Below are positions 8,795-16,672 of a stretch of 43,430 nucleotides of DNA, piece after piece. A program made the translations under genes and the position numbers. Source of the DNA: Planctomycetota bacterium (GTDB lineage Bacteria > Planctomycetota > JACOTG01 > JAJDCM01); contig JAJDCM010000195.1 of the NCBI GenBank assembly GCA_029260825.1, positions 1 to 43,430 on the forward strand, given 5' to 3'. The notes beneath the pieces were generated by a model. It searched no databases. It was not told the DNA's origin and saw only the letters and a program-made list of their open reading frames with translations. The stretch's first letter is position 1; each line of letters starts with the position of its first letter.

Positions 8795-10480
8795 TCAGGG
8801 GAGGATGATCTCGAACTCCACCCCATTGGTGGCCGCGAAGTCGTTCGGGCCTTCAGGGTCTCTGAACCAGGCCTGGGCCCACCCGAGAGCTCCCCCGGGA
8901 AAGTGGCGATTGAGTCCGATCGGAATGCCCAGATTCACCGAGCCGGCCATCCCGCTAGTGATACGCCGAAAGCGCCGGATTTCAGGCACGAGGATGCCGC
9001 CATGAAAGGGAGTGAGGGCCAGGGAGAAGGATACGATCAACCCACCTTCTTCGTTCAGGGGAGCACCCTCCACCGTAACATGGAATACATCCGGGTCGCG
9101 AGTGAAGGATAACTCCATTGAGGGCACTCCATTGCTACCTTCCAGGGCAAATCCGATGTCGGTGCCCTCAACTCCCCGGAACAAGGGAAGGCAGCTCGCT
9201 TCCACGTGGCCCCGCATGAGGCTGGCCACCTCCGGATGGAGGTAGGTGGTGATGTCCTCGAACCCTCCACACCCGTGACAGTAGCTCATGATCGTCCCCC
9301 CCTCGGGGGGGCAAAAGGTTTCATCCTGACAGGGGCCCCATACCGCGGGAATGGCGCATTCGTCCAGGGGAGGGCAGTATTCGTGGGTATGCACCGAGCC
9401 GAAGTTGTGACCCAGCTCGTGGGCCATCAGGTAGAAGTCCTGATTCAACGGATGGCTAGGAATCGTGGGGAAGGGGCTTTGTCCGGTGATACAGCAGCTC
9501 ACCGAGAACCCCCTTTCCTGGCTGCAGAGCGCATCAATGAAGCCAGCCCCGCAGATGAGCTGAGCTCCGCTCAGGAAGTGATAGAGGTCTCCGTATACGG
9601 GTGCTCCCCCCTCCCGCCAGGCTGCCTGGAACTCGTAGATGAGATCGACGCAGTCGCCGCCCATTTCCTGAGTCATCCACGGATCGTTGCCGGCCGTGTA
9701 CAGCCCGAGGTAGGGAAGAGTAAGAATGGTTCCGACCTGTTCGCGATACCGGAGGCTGACCGCTCCGAAGATCGACACCGCGTAGGTACGGGCAGCGTCC
9801 AGGTCGCCGAATACCTCGAAGTACTGATCGTCGGTCTCCACCGGCACGCTGCAGTCGTAGAGTGGAAGGAAGTCGTGGCTTGAGGCCTGGCGCCCTGAAA
9901 CCGGCCGGGGATACGGTCTCCATTCCTCGAGGAGCGGACCGGTTCCACAGACAGGAGAAGTCTCCAGCCCGTTTTCATGGGCCCATTCGTCCGTCACCAT
10001 CCAGGCGCGGCTGTCTGTCCAGTCGCCATCCGGGCCGGGCCCCGCCAGCAGGTTCACACGCGCGTCTCCATGAATCCATCCCCGAGATCCGTGCCGGGAG
10101 AAGGCGAGGAAGACGTCAGATCCCTCCTTTCCGGCAATCTTGCCGGACCACATCGAAAGCCCCTCTTCCAGATCACCCACTCCGGCTGGTTTTCCGTCGA
10201 CGTAGAGAAGGGACTCGGATCGGCTGACATGGACTCGCGCGAGGTTCAGAGAGACTCGTTCTCCGTCCGGTAAGGGAACATCCGAAAGCCTCACCCGGTT
10301 GAGAGTCTCCAGGCGGGTCAAGGCTTCCGAATCAACTGAAAGTCGGAGTACGGTGTCGTCCTCGCCCGGCACTACGTGAAGGGGGGCAAGAGTCTCCGGA
10401 GCCGTGTCCGCCAGCAGTGGCATGGCTAGCACCAAAAGGACCATCGGGGCGAGCAAGACTCGGACGGATCTACTTTTCAT
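8795..10480 (-). CDS. Secreted M12B (reprolysin-like) zinc metalloprotease
   Basis: A 561-residue protein. A signal peptide (VRVLLAPMVLLVLAMPLLADT) is followed by a pro-region and a metallopeptidase domain with the zinc site HELGHNFGSVH: H354, E355, H358 and H364, the HExxHxxGxxH pattern of adamalysin/reprolysin enzymes. The Met-turn is GGTIMSYCHGCGG. Many cysteines after residue 200 suggest disulfides and extracellular action. The end (WAQAWFRDPEGPNDFAATNGVEFEIILP) resembles the C-termini of the FG-GAP neighbour and of the 754-residue protein. The frame is open for 111 more codons upstream, but ATG 10480 has AGGAG at 10488-10492 and begins the signal peptide, so it was chosen. Confidence 0.9.
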   Translation of the reverse strand: MKSRSVRVLLAPMVLLVLAMPLLADTAPETLAPLHVVPGEDDTVLRLSVDSEALTRLETLNRVRLSDVPLPDGERVSLNLARVHVSRSESLLYVDGKPAGVGDLEEGLSMWSGKIAGKEGSDVFLAFSRHGSRGWIHGDARVNLLAGPGPDGDWTDSRAWMVTDEWAHENGLETSPVCGTGPLLEEWRPYPRPVSGRQASSHDFLPLYDCSVPVETDDQYFEVFGDLDAARTYAVSIFGAVSLRYREQVGTILTLPYLGLYTAGNDPWMTQEMGGDCVDLIYEFQAAWREGGAPVYGDLYHFLSGAQLICGAGFIDALCSQERGFSVSCCITGQSPFPTIPSHPLNQDFYLMAHELGHNFGSVHTHEYCPPLDECAIPAVWGPCQDETFCPPEGGTIMSYCHGCGGFEDITTYLHPEVASLMRGHVEASCLPLFRGVEGTDIGFALEGSNGVPSMELSFTRDPDVFHVTVEGAPLNEEGGLIVSFSLALTPFHGGILVPEIRRFRRITSGMAGSVNLGIPIGLNRHFPGGALGWAQAWFRDPEGPNDFAATNGVEFEIILP

Positions 10481-10961
10481 GACGGTACTCCTGGACTCAT
10501 ATACTTCAACCCATTCTGCGGGGGCCGGGAGGCGCATGATCATTTCCCCTGGCCCGTCAAATAACGACGATCGATCTCGTCCGAGTTTAGAGCATTCTGT
10601 GTCGACAATCAATCCGCCGGGGTTGGCGAAATCTGAGCGGGACCCGTAGGTCAAACTACCGTCCGTGCAGGTGTTGAAGCTTGAGATTCCCGTGTTGTGT
10701 CCGGCTGTGAGAGTATCGATCTCGCTGTATGGCGATCCGGGATCCCTGATCCATGCCTGCTTTCTCTTGTTGTTCGAGTCAGTGTGATCGAAGGAGAATC
10801 CAGGCGAAGACACGATGGATGTGTCGGAGAATTACTACAGAGGATTGCTGTTTTCTCCGATGGAGCTCATCCCCTGGGTCGTCTAGCATTGTGCGACTTG
10901 CCCGTCGCGTGGCGGGCAGATCGAGTTTTGACCGCCAATCTGGATTGGACAGGAGATCACC
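10481..10961. other. Intergenic region between divergent genes, with a possible decayed gene end
   Basis: No gene is supported here. It is more AT-rich than its surroundings and must hold the promoters of the metalloprotease (-) and haloperoxidase (+). On the minus strand the metalloprotease frame stays open to 10813 and reads QAWIRDPGSP at 10730-10759, which matches QAWFRDPEGP near the C-terminus of that protease at 7 of 10 positions. This may be the remnant of a duplicated 3' end, or chance. Confidence 0.35.
10935..10948 (+). promoter_or_regulatory. Small inverted repeat beside the haloperoxidase ribosome site
   Basis: CCAATC-TG-GATTGG, a perfect 6-bp inverted repeat ending 2 nt before the AGGAG (10951-10955) of the haloperoxidase gene. 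It could be an operator half-pair or affect translation; nothing else supports either role. Confidence 0.25.
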
Positions 10962-12545
10962 ATGCGTAGGCCCCACTTTCTGATCAGCTTCATCTTGACT
11001 TCGTTGTTCGTCCCGTTGTTCGTCGGCCCGACCCGGGGATTCCCGGAAAAAGACGAGGCGATGATGAAAGACGGTTACCAGCTACACCGCATGGAGGCCC
11101 CGGACTCCTCCCTCAACGAGAGATCTGCCGCATACCGATGGGTGGATATCATGCTGGATGTCGCGGCCAATGACGTGGAGAGGATCGGAGCCCGACCCAC
11201 GATTTTGTCCCGGCAGATGGCAATCCCCGCTACTGCCATGTTCGACGCATGGGCAGCGTACGACGCCCATGCGGTAGGGACACGACTCCTCGGCAAGCTC
11301 CGCCGACCTGGGAAGGAAAGGACGCGGGAGAACAAGGAGGAGGCGATTGCCTACGCGATGTACCGGACGATGATCGACCAGTATCCCCACTTCGTGGACC
11401 AGATCCGGAAGGAGATGAAGCGGATGGGGTATGACCCGGACAACGACACGGAGGACATGAGCACTCCCGCCGGAATCGGGAACACGGTGGCGCGCGAAGT
11501 TCTTGATTACCGCTACGGGGACGGCGCCAACCAGTTGGGTGACGAGATCGGATCCAGCGGCGTACCCTATTCGGACTACACGATGTACCGGCCCGTCAAC
11601 TCGCCTGACAAAGTGATCGATCCCGACCGCTGGCAGGAGCTCCCCTTTTCGGACGGCAAAGGCGGTTCTTTCTATCCAAAGTTCCTCACTCCCCAGTGGT
11701 ATCGGGTGAAGACGCTGGCTCTTGAGAGCGCCGATCAGTTTCGCCCCGGGCCGCCTCCTCTGTGGGGTAGCGAAAAGCTCGACCGCGAGATTGACGAGTG
11801 CATCGAGATGAACGCAAATCTAACGGTGGATCAGAAGGCGGTGGTGGAGTTCATGCGGGATGGACCCCGCTCCACCGGACAGTCCGGTCACTGGTTTCGT
11901 TTCGCTCAGGACGTGTCGCGGCGGGACCGGATGGACCTTGACGCGGACGTGAAGCTGTACTTCGTGATCGGTAATGTGTGCCTTGATGCTTTTATTGCGT
12001 CCTGGGAAAGTAAACGATATTACGACAGTTCTCGCCCGTGGACTCTGATCCGGGAAAAGTACAGGGGAAAGAAGGTCAGAGCGTGGGCCGGGCCGGGCCA
12101 GGGTGTGAAGGATATCCCCGCAGATAGCTGGCACCCCTATTCTCCCGCTATTTTTGTGACTCCGCCGTTCCCCGGCTACACTTCGGGGCACAGCACCGTC
12201 AGCGCCGCCGCCGCCAAGATGCTCGAGCTTTTCACCGGGAGCGATCGGTTCGAGGTGGCCGCCGAAAGAACCGCAGGTAGTCTCACCGAGGCGGGCTTTG
12301 CGTGCGAGGTGATGCAGATGATCGATGGTCAGATTGCGGACGGAAAGCGCCTTTCGTGCGACGTCCGCCTGCGCATGCCGACATTCAGCGAGACCGCGAA
12401 CATGGCCGGGCTCTCCCGTGTTCTCGGGGGCTATCACATTCAGTCCGACAATATCGAAGGGCTTCGGCTTGGCCGACGGGTGGCGTCCTACTCCTGGCCG
12501 GTGATGCAGACGTACTTTGACGGCACTGCAAAGGTACGGGACTAG
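10962..12545 (+). CDS. Vanadium-dependent haloperoxidase-type protein (PAP2 superfamily), exported
   Basis: A 527-residue protein with an N-terminal signal sequence (FLISFILTSLFVPLFVGPTRG). All three signature stretches of vanadium haloperoxidases are present: KRYYDSSRP (K351, R358, P359), YTSGHS (S408, G409, H410) and SRVLGGYHIQSD (R486, H492). H492 would be the residue binding vanadate. The class oxidises chloride, bromide or iodide with H2O2; the same fold can act as an acid phosphatase, so the halide and even the reaction are not settled. AGGAG lies 6 nt before the ATG. A clear terminator follows at 12601. Confidence 0.88.
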   Translation: MRRPHFLISFILTSLFVPLFVGPTRGFPEKDEAMMKDGYQLHRMEAPDSSLNERSAAYRWVDIMLDVAANDVERIGARPTILSRQMAIPATAMFDAWAAYDAHAVGTRLLGKLRRPGKERTRENKEEAIAYAMYRTMIDQYPHFVDQIRKEMKRMGYDPDNDTEDMSTPAGIGNTVAREVLDYRYGDGANQLGDEIGSSGVPYSDYTMYRPVNSPDKVIDPDRWQELPFSDGKGGSFYPKFLTPQWYRVKTLALESADQFRPGPPPLWGSEKLDREIDECIEMNANLTVDQKAVVEFMRDGPRSTGQSGHWFRFAQDVSRRDRMDLDADVKLYFVIGNVCLDAFIASWESKRYYDSSRPWTLIREKYRGKKVRAWAGPGQGVKDIPADSWHPYSPAIFVTPPFPGYTSGHSTVSAAAAKMLELFTGSDRFEVAAERTAGSLTEAGFACEVMQMIDGQIADGKRLSCDVRLRMPTFSETANMAGLSRVLGGYHIQSDNIEGLRLGRRVASYSWPVMQTYFDGTAKVRD

Positions 12546-12570
12546 TCCGTTGATCAAGTGCTTTTCGGCG
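12544..12570. repeat. 27-bp dispersed repeat, copy 1
   Basis: Starting within the haloperoxidase stop codon, 27 bp are identical to 24420-24446 in the same orientation. The core is GTCCGTTGATCAAGTGCTTT. By chance such a match is not expected in a window this size. Flanks differ between the copies. Confidence 0.8.
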
Positions 12571-12600
12571 TTGCACCTCCGCTAGTTGTTTCCTTCTGAC

Positions 12601-12635
12601 ATGGGCTCCTGGACCGTGCCTGGAGCCCATTTTTC
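12601..12635 (+). terminator. Rho-independent terminator after the haloperoxidase gene
   Basis: Perfect 9-bp stem ATGGGCTCC / GGAGCCCAT (12601-12609 with 12622-12630), 12-nt loop, then a T-run ending at 12634. It lies 55 bp after the haloperoxidase stop and before the porin gene, so the two genes are probably separate transcripts. Confidence 0.85.
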
Positions 12636-12667
12636 AATCCATATCATCAAGAGAACAGAGGTCATCT

Positions 12668-14080
12668 ATGAGGCCTTCCATCATGGCTTGCCATCTCTCG
12701 ATTTTGCTCCTCCTTGCGACATCCTGGAAGGCACCAGCCCAGGAGAGCGATCCGACGGAGAACGATTCGATCCGAGAGGAGCTCCAGGAACTCCGGAGCG
12801 AGGTCGACGACTTACGGGCGTGGAAACAGGAGCAGCAAGACGCGGCCACGGGACAGGACGGTGGATCTCGGTTCAAATTCCCGGGGTCGATCGGCCTCAC
12901 TATCTCGGGTGAAATCCGGATTCGAGAGGAGTTCCGACGGCACGTATATAGTCCACAAGATCCGGATGGGAACGAGAGAAGCGACTTGACTCGGATGCGG
13001 ACCCGCCTTCGATTTGACTTCGAGGTCAGCGATCATCTCGACGCCATTGTTGAACTCCAGGATGCTCGCATCCTGGGGTCGGAGGGCTCGCCCATCGCTG
13101 ACTCGGAAGGACTGGATCTCAAGCGAGCTGAGATCATCATCGCCGACCTCTTCGGCTTGCCCGCGGAGCTTGAGCTCGGGCGGTTTGTCATGTTTTACGG
13201 GAAACAAAGGGTCATCGGCCATCTCGAGTGGTTTGACCAGGGAAGGACCTTCGACGGGTTTCGAATCAAAACCCACGGTGATTCCTGGTATGCCGATTTC
13301 TTCGGGGCGAGGATCAACGATCTCGGGACTTCGGATGAGGATGACAGCGATCTTATCGGTCTCTACGCGGGCACGAAGGAGCTGATGAAGGGATTCGACC
13401 TCGAGGGATACATCCTGCATGCACGCGATCAGCGGGACGGGACCTCGGAGACGGGGGCACCGGGGGAAACAGGGTTCACAACTTTCGGGGGGCGCTGGTT
13501 CGGAACTTGCGGTGGCCTTGACTATGAGACCGAGATCATGTTCCAGACCGGCGAGGTTTTTGATGACGATCTAACCGCTTTTGGTGGAGTGGCTGCGGTG
13601 GGATACAAGTTCGAGGATTGCTCGATGACTCCGAGACTCGGGTTCGAGATCGACTACGCCACGGGAGATCGGAATCCGACGGATGGGGAAACAGAACAGC
13701 TACAGCTTCTCTTTCCGACGAATCATATCTACTATGGTCGGGCGGACCTTGCCGCGCTCAGCAATCTCTGGGGTTTTCGGACATCGCTGGCTTTCCATCC
13801 CGGGGAGACGGTGAGGGTCGCTCTGGACCATTATCATTTCTCCCTTCAGGACGAGGAGGGGCCCTGGGTCAACGCGGGGGGAGCAACCATCCGACCGGGA
13901 TCCCGGGGAGCTTCCCGTCACCTCGGAGAGGAGGTGGACCTCACGGTGTGGTGGGACGCGCTCGATCACCTCGAAATCGAGCTGGGAGTGAATGCCTTCT
14001 TCGGGGGAGGCTTCACGGACGATACCGGTCGGCAGCGTGATGCGCTTTTCTCTTACGTTCAGGCGCACGTGAAGTTTTAG
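12668..14080 (+). CDS. Alginate-export family outer-membrane porin
   Basis: A 470-residue protein: signal peptide (MACHLSILLLLATSWKAPAQ), a short coiled coil (REELQELRSEVDDLRAWKQEQQ, about 35-57), then a beta-barrel with alternating polar and hydrophobic strands ending in ...YVQAHVKF, the aromatic C-terminus expected of outer-membrane proteins. The segments RMRTRLRFDFEVSDHLDAIVELQDAR and GRFVMFYGKQRVIGHLEWFDQGRTFDGFRI are typical of the alginate-export/AlgE-like family. No alginate genes are nearby, so the family name should not be read as substrate; many members are general or unknown-substrate channels. GAGG precedes ATG 12668; the in-frame ATG 12683 is an alternative start. Confidence 0.85.
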   Translation: MRPSIMACHLSILLLLATSWKAPAQESDPTENDSIREELQELRSEVDDLRAWKQEQQDAATGQDGGSRFKFPGSIGLTISGEIRIREEFRRHVYSPQDPDGNERSDLTRMRTRLRFDFEVSDHLDAIVELQDARILGSEGSPIADSEGLDLKRAEIIIADLFGLPAELELGRFVMFYGKQRVIGHLEWFDQGRTFDGFRIKTHGDSWYADFFGARINDLGTSDEDDSDLIGLYAGTKELMKGFDLEGYILHARDQRDGTSETGAPGETGFTTFGGRWFGTCGGLDYETEIMFQTGEVFDDDLTAFGGVAAVGYKFEDCSMTPRLGFEIDYATGDRNPTDGETEQLQLLFPTNHIYYGRADLAALSNLWGFRTSLAFHPGETVRVALDHYHFSLQDEEGPWVNAGGATIRPGSRGASRHLGEEVDLTVWWDALDHLEIELGVNAFFGGGFTDDTGRQRDALFSYVQAHVKF

Positions 14081-14094
14081 AGAAACGATGGAGA

Positions 14095-14114
14095 GCGCGG
14101 CTCGATTGCCGCGC
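14095..14114. terminator. GC-rich stem-loop between convergent genes
   Basis: Perfect 7-bp stem GCGCGGC/GCCGCGC with a 6-nt loop, lying between the stop codons of the porin (+) and di-haem cytochrome (-). There is no T-run on either side, so it may act as a weak bidirectional terminator or 3'-end stabiliser. Confidence 0.5.
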
Positions 14115-14126
14115 CCTCCGATTCGA

Positions 14127-15701
14127 TTACAGGCAGAGCAGGAAGGCCACTAGATCTTCCTTTTCCTGCCTGGTGAGGTGGAGTTCGAACACAAGATTGA
14201 AGAACTCGACGGTGTCATGCAGAGTCGGGAGTCGACCGTCGTGCAGGTAGGGTGGGCTATCCTTGATCCCGCGTAGCGCAAATGTCTTGATCGGGCCCTC
14301 GGGACGTCCCGGGTAGAACCTTTCCACCTGGAGGTCGTGCATGTAGTCGTCGGTGAAAGCCGGGCCGTAGTGACATGCGGAACATTTCGCCTTGCCGTGG
14401 AAGAGAGCCTCGCCGCGTAATTCGCTTGCGGAAGATACGTCCGGAAGCAGCCGCATCAACGGGCCGAGTTTTGGAGCAGGCGGGAAGTCGATGATGGCGT
14501 TGAAGTCACCCATGCGGTTCGTGACCTGTCGCTGGGCGCCTCGAGGCCCGATCGCTTGCTGGAGACCCGGGTCTCCATCGAAGTATTCCTCGACCTCGGA
14601 GAAGTGATCCATGCTCCGGATCGACCGCTTGGAGGAGAGCTGCATCAGGTTGTAGTTCCCCCGCATGGTGGGGGTATCGACCCGAAGACGGGCTTGATTT
14701 GGCCGCGCATCGGGCGCAAGTTCGATGGCACCGTTGCTGTGTCCGTTGACATGGCAAGAGAAGCACGCAACACCGGCGCTTGGCTCGGCGGTGACACGGT
14801 GGTCCGTGTGGTTGAACCAGGTGGTGGGGGTCGGTCGCAGGAGTTCCTTCAACCCCTCCATCTGCTCCGGCGATAGCAGTCCATCGAAGATTTCGTAGTA
14901 GTTTCCAAGGGTGATCTCACGTCCCCCGGCGATGTCCCCGAGCTCCTTGTGGGTGGTGAGGAAGAGCGGCGGTGGGTATTCGGGAAGATACTCATCGGGG
15001 AGATCGAAGTCGACATCGAAGCGCTCGTGCTCGGGGTGGGCATCGATCCAGAAATCGGGAAAGAGCATGTGCGCCGTGGTCTGGAGCGGATGGGAGAGCG
15101 GCTTGAACGGAAAGAGGTCTCGGGCGAGAATCTCCGCAGCCGGAAGACCCGCCAATTCCTCATAAGTCGAGATCCCTTGGGGAAGCCTTGCCACGGGGCC
15201 CTTCATGATGGGCTTGCCGCCGGACATCTTGGCTCCGGAGACGCTCTCCCCCGAGAACTCGAATCGATTCTCGATGTAGGAATCGACATCGCGCATCAGT
15301 TCTTCCTTCTGCTCGAGGTTCTTCGTTTTCCACTCATCGAATGGCATTCCGATATCCGGGCTGCCCCAGGAGCTTCTTCCTTTTCCTGCATATCTCCAAA
15401 GATCAAGAGGGGTCCGAGCCCCGGCCCCGCCCGGAGGATAAGGCTTGAGTCGGGAAACGTGACTTGCACCAAGGCCCCAGTCGCCACCACGGCGCACTGA
15501 TTTCCCCGGGCTCTGTCTCAGATAGAGGCGGTTGGATGCATCTTTCGCGACCTCAGGTGCGATGGCAAGTGGGGTGGCTTTCGATCCTTCCGCGTGAACC
15601 CAGAGCACGCGCGTCCCGATGATCGACCCCAGCACGAAGGCCAGGAGGGGTAACGCGAGACCCGAAATCCGAACTCGCCGTGCTCTCTGTACAGTCGACA
15701 T
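14127..15701 (-). CDS. Di-haem c-type cytochrome, MauG / cytochrome c peroxidase-like
   Basis: About 524 residues. An N-terminal membrane segment (SGLALPLLAFVLGSIIGTRVLWVHA) exports or anchors it. Two haem c sites are visible: CFSCH (C313-H317) and CSACH (C440-H444). The C-terminal half has the features of the di-haem peroxidase family: GEALFHGKAKCSACHYGPAFTDDYMHDLQ, then FALRGIKDSPPYLHDGRLPTLHDTVEFFNL. The N-terminal 250 residues do not match the usual 320-350-residue peroxidases, so this is a longer variant. A peroxidase or redox role in the periplasm is likely, substrate unknown. ATG 15701 has AAGGA at a 7-nt spacing; the frame is open upstream to 15767. Confidence 0.82.
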   Translation of the reverse strand: MSTVQRARRVRISGLALPLLAFVLGSIIGTRVLWVHAEGSKATPLAIAPEVAKDASNRLYLRQSPGKSVRRGGDWGLGASHVSRLKPYPPGGAGARTPLDLWRYAGKGRSSWGSPDIGMPFDEWKTKNLEQKEELMRDVDSYIENRFEFSGESVSGAKMSGGKPIMKGPVARLPQGISTYEELAGLPAAEILARDLFPFKPLSHPLQTTAHMLFPDFWIDAHPEHERFDVDFDLPDEYLPEYPPPLFLTTHKELGDIAGGREITLGNYYEIFDGLLSPEQMEGLKELLRPTPTTWFNHTDHRVTAEPSAGVACFSCHVNGHSNGAIELAPDARPNQARLRVDTPTMRGNYNLMQLSSKRSIRSMDHFSEVEEYFDGDPGLQQAIGPRGAQRQVTNRMGDFNAIIDFPPAPKLGPLMRLLPDVSSASELRGEALFHGKAKCSACHYGPAFTDDYMHDLQVERFYPGRPEGPIKTFALRGIKDSPPYLHDGRLPTLHDTVEFFNLVFELHLTRQEKEDLVAFLLCL

Positions 15702-15991
15702 GTGGTCATCCTTGTCCTTTTCGGTTCCGTTCCCTTTCTTGATCTCGAAAGTCATGATCCCCGACAAGCTGGCCCGTGTCTGTCGAGGATTCTTTCACTT
15801 CGTGTGGCAATATTCCGACATTCAGCAATTTTCTGAACCTTTTCCCTGGGGGCCTTCGGAGTTGTCCTCTTCACGAGATCTCCGCTGGCTGTTCCGCAGG
15901 TTTGAGGGTCGTGAATCAACTCTTGCCGCTCGTGCCTGTTTTCGCTAGTCTCACATCGCAAGACCGAGTCAAAGGAGCGAGGAGACGTCGA

Positions 15992-16639
15992 TTGAAACGG
16001 GCAGACACGAACTGGCTTTCGGAATCCGATCCTACGGGAATGGCACGGAGGACGGAGCGCGTGCTGAGTGCGGTCCAGGATCGATCCGGAAAAGCATGCC
16101 CGAACTGTCAGACTCCGGTGTGTGGTCACGTCGTGGTCTTCAGCATCGCTTTGGGGTTCGAAGAGGAGCCTTTCTGCCTGTCTTGCCTCGCCTCCGAGAC
16201 GGGGAAGGAACTCAACTGTTTGCGGGACGAGCTCATGGTCTACGTCCTGACCCGCGACTGTCTCGTTCAGGGTTTTCGGCTGGCGAGCATCAAGGAAGAG
16301 TCAGGCTCAGGCAAGGTACCTCTCTGTCTCTGGCCCGGGGAAACTCCGGTTGGAGGGAGAGACCTCAATCCTGCCGGCGACGACGGTTTGGAGCCCGATA
16401 TCGGAATCAATCCGGACCTGAGCCGGGCCGACCACTTCTGGGATGCGGGGGATCTGGGGTGTGGAGACCTCGTGTTGCAACTGCGGATACGGTTCACGGA
16501 CATGGAAGCTGGTGAATCGATGGGTCTTGTTGCGCAAGATGCTGGGGCAGCTGAGGACATCCCAGCTTGGTGTCGGCTCACGGGTCATCCGCTCATCGCG
16601 GCGACCGCTCCTCATTTCTTGATCCGGAAAAAAGATTGA
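15992..16639 (+). CDS. Cys-rich zinc-ribbon-like domain plus TusA-like domain
   Basis: A 215-residue protein starting at TTG 15992, with GAGGAG at 15979-15984 and 7-nt spacing. The N-terminal domain has ordered Cys/His residues (CPNC at 36-39, C44, H46, CLSC at 62-65, then LRDELMVYVLTRDC), likely a metal-binding ribbon. The last 65 residues are TusA-like: DAGDLGCGDLVLQLR, then EDIPAWCRLTGHPL. The TusA sulfur-carrying cysteine is kept (C157), but the proline of the usual Cys-Pro motif is replaced by Gly. It probably handles sulfur or persulfide, and faces the DsrE/TusA-OsmC/MetE operon convergently. The frame is open upstream to 15776, but that part does not look like protein. Confidence 0.75.
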   Translation: MKRADTNWLSESDPTGMARRTERVLSAVQDRSGKACPNCQTPVCGHVVVFSIALGFEEEPFCLSCLASETGKELNCLRDELMVYVLTRDCLVQGFRLASIKEESGSGKVPLCLWPGETPVGGRDLNPAGDDGLEPDIGINPDLSRADHFWDAGDLGCGDLVLQLRIRFTDMEAGESMGLVAQDAGAAEDIPAWCRLTGHPLIAATAPHFLIRKKD

Positions 16640-16653
16640 TCTTCGTGAAAGCT

Positions 16654-16669
16654 GCATGATGAATCATGC
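16654..16669. terminator. Short hairpin after the methionine-synthase-like gene
   Basis: GCATGAT-GA-ATCATGC, a perfect 7-bp inverted repeat just beyond the stop codons of the TusA-like gene (+) and the MetE-like gene (-). No T-run follows. On the minus strand the run CCCGCATGATTCATCA matches CCCGGATGATTCATGA in the big palindrome at 18979-19020 at 14 of 16 positions. Confidence 0.45.
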
Positions 16670-16672
16670 GGG

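Noticed and set aside
12668-14080. Reading the porin as part of an alginate pathway
   Set aside because: No alginate synthesis, modification or lyase genes are present in the window; the family name alone does not show the substrate.
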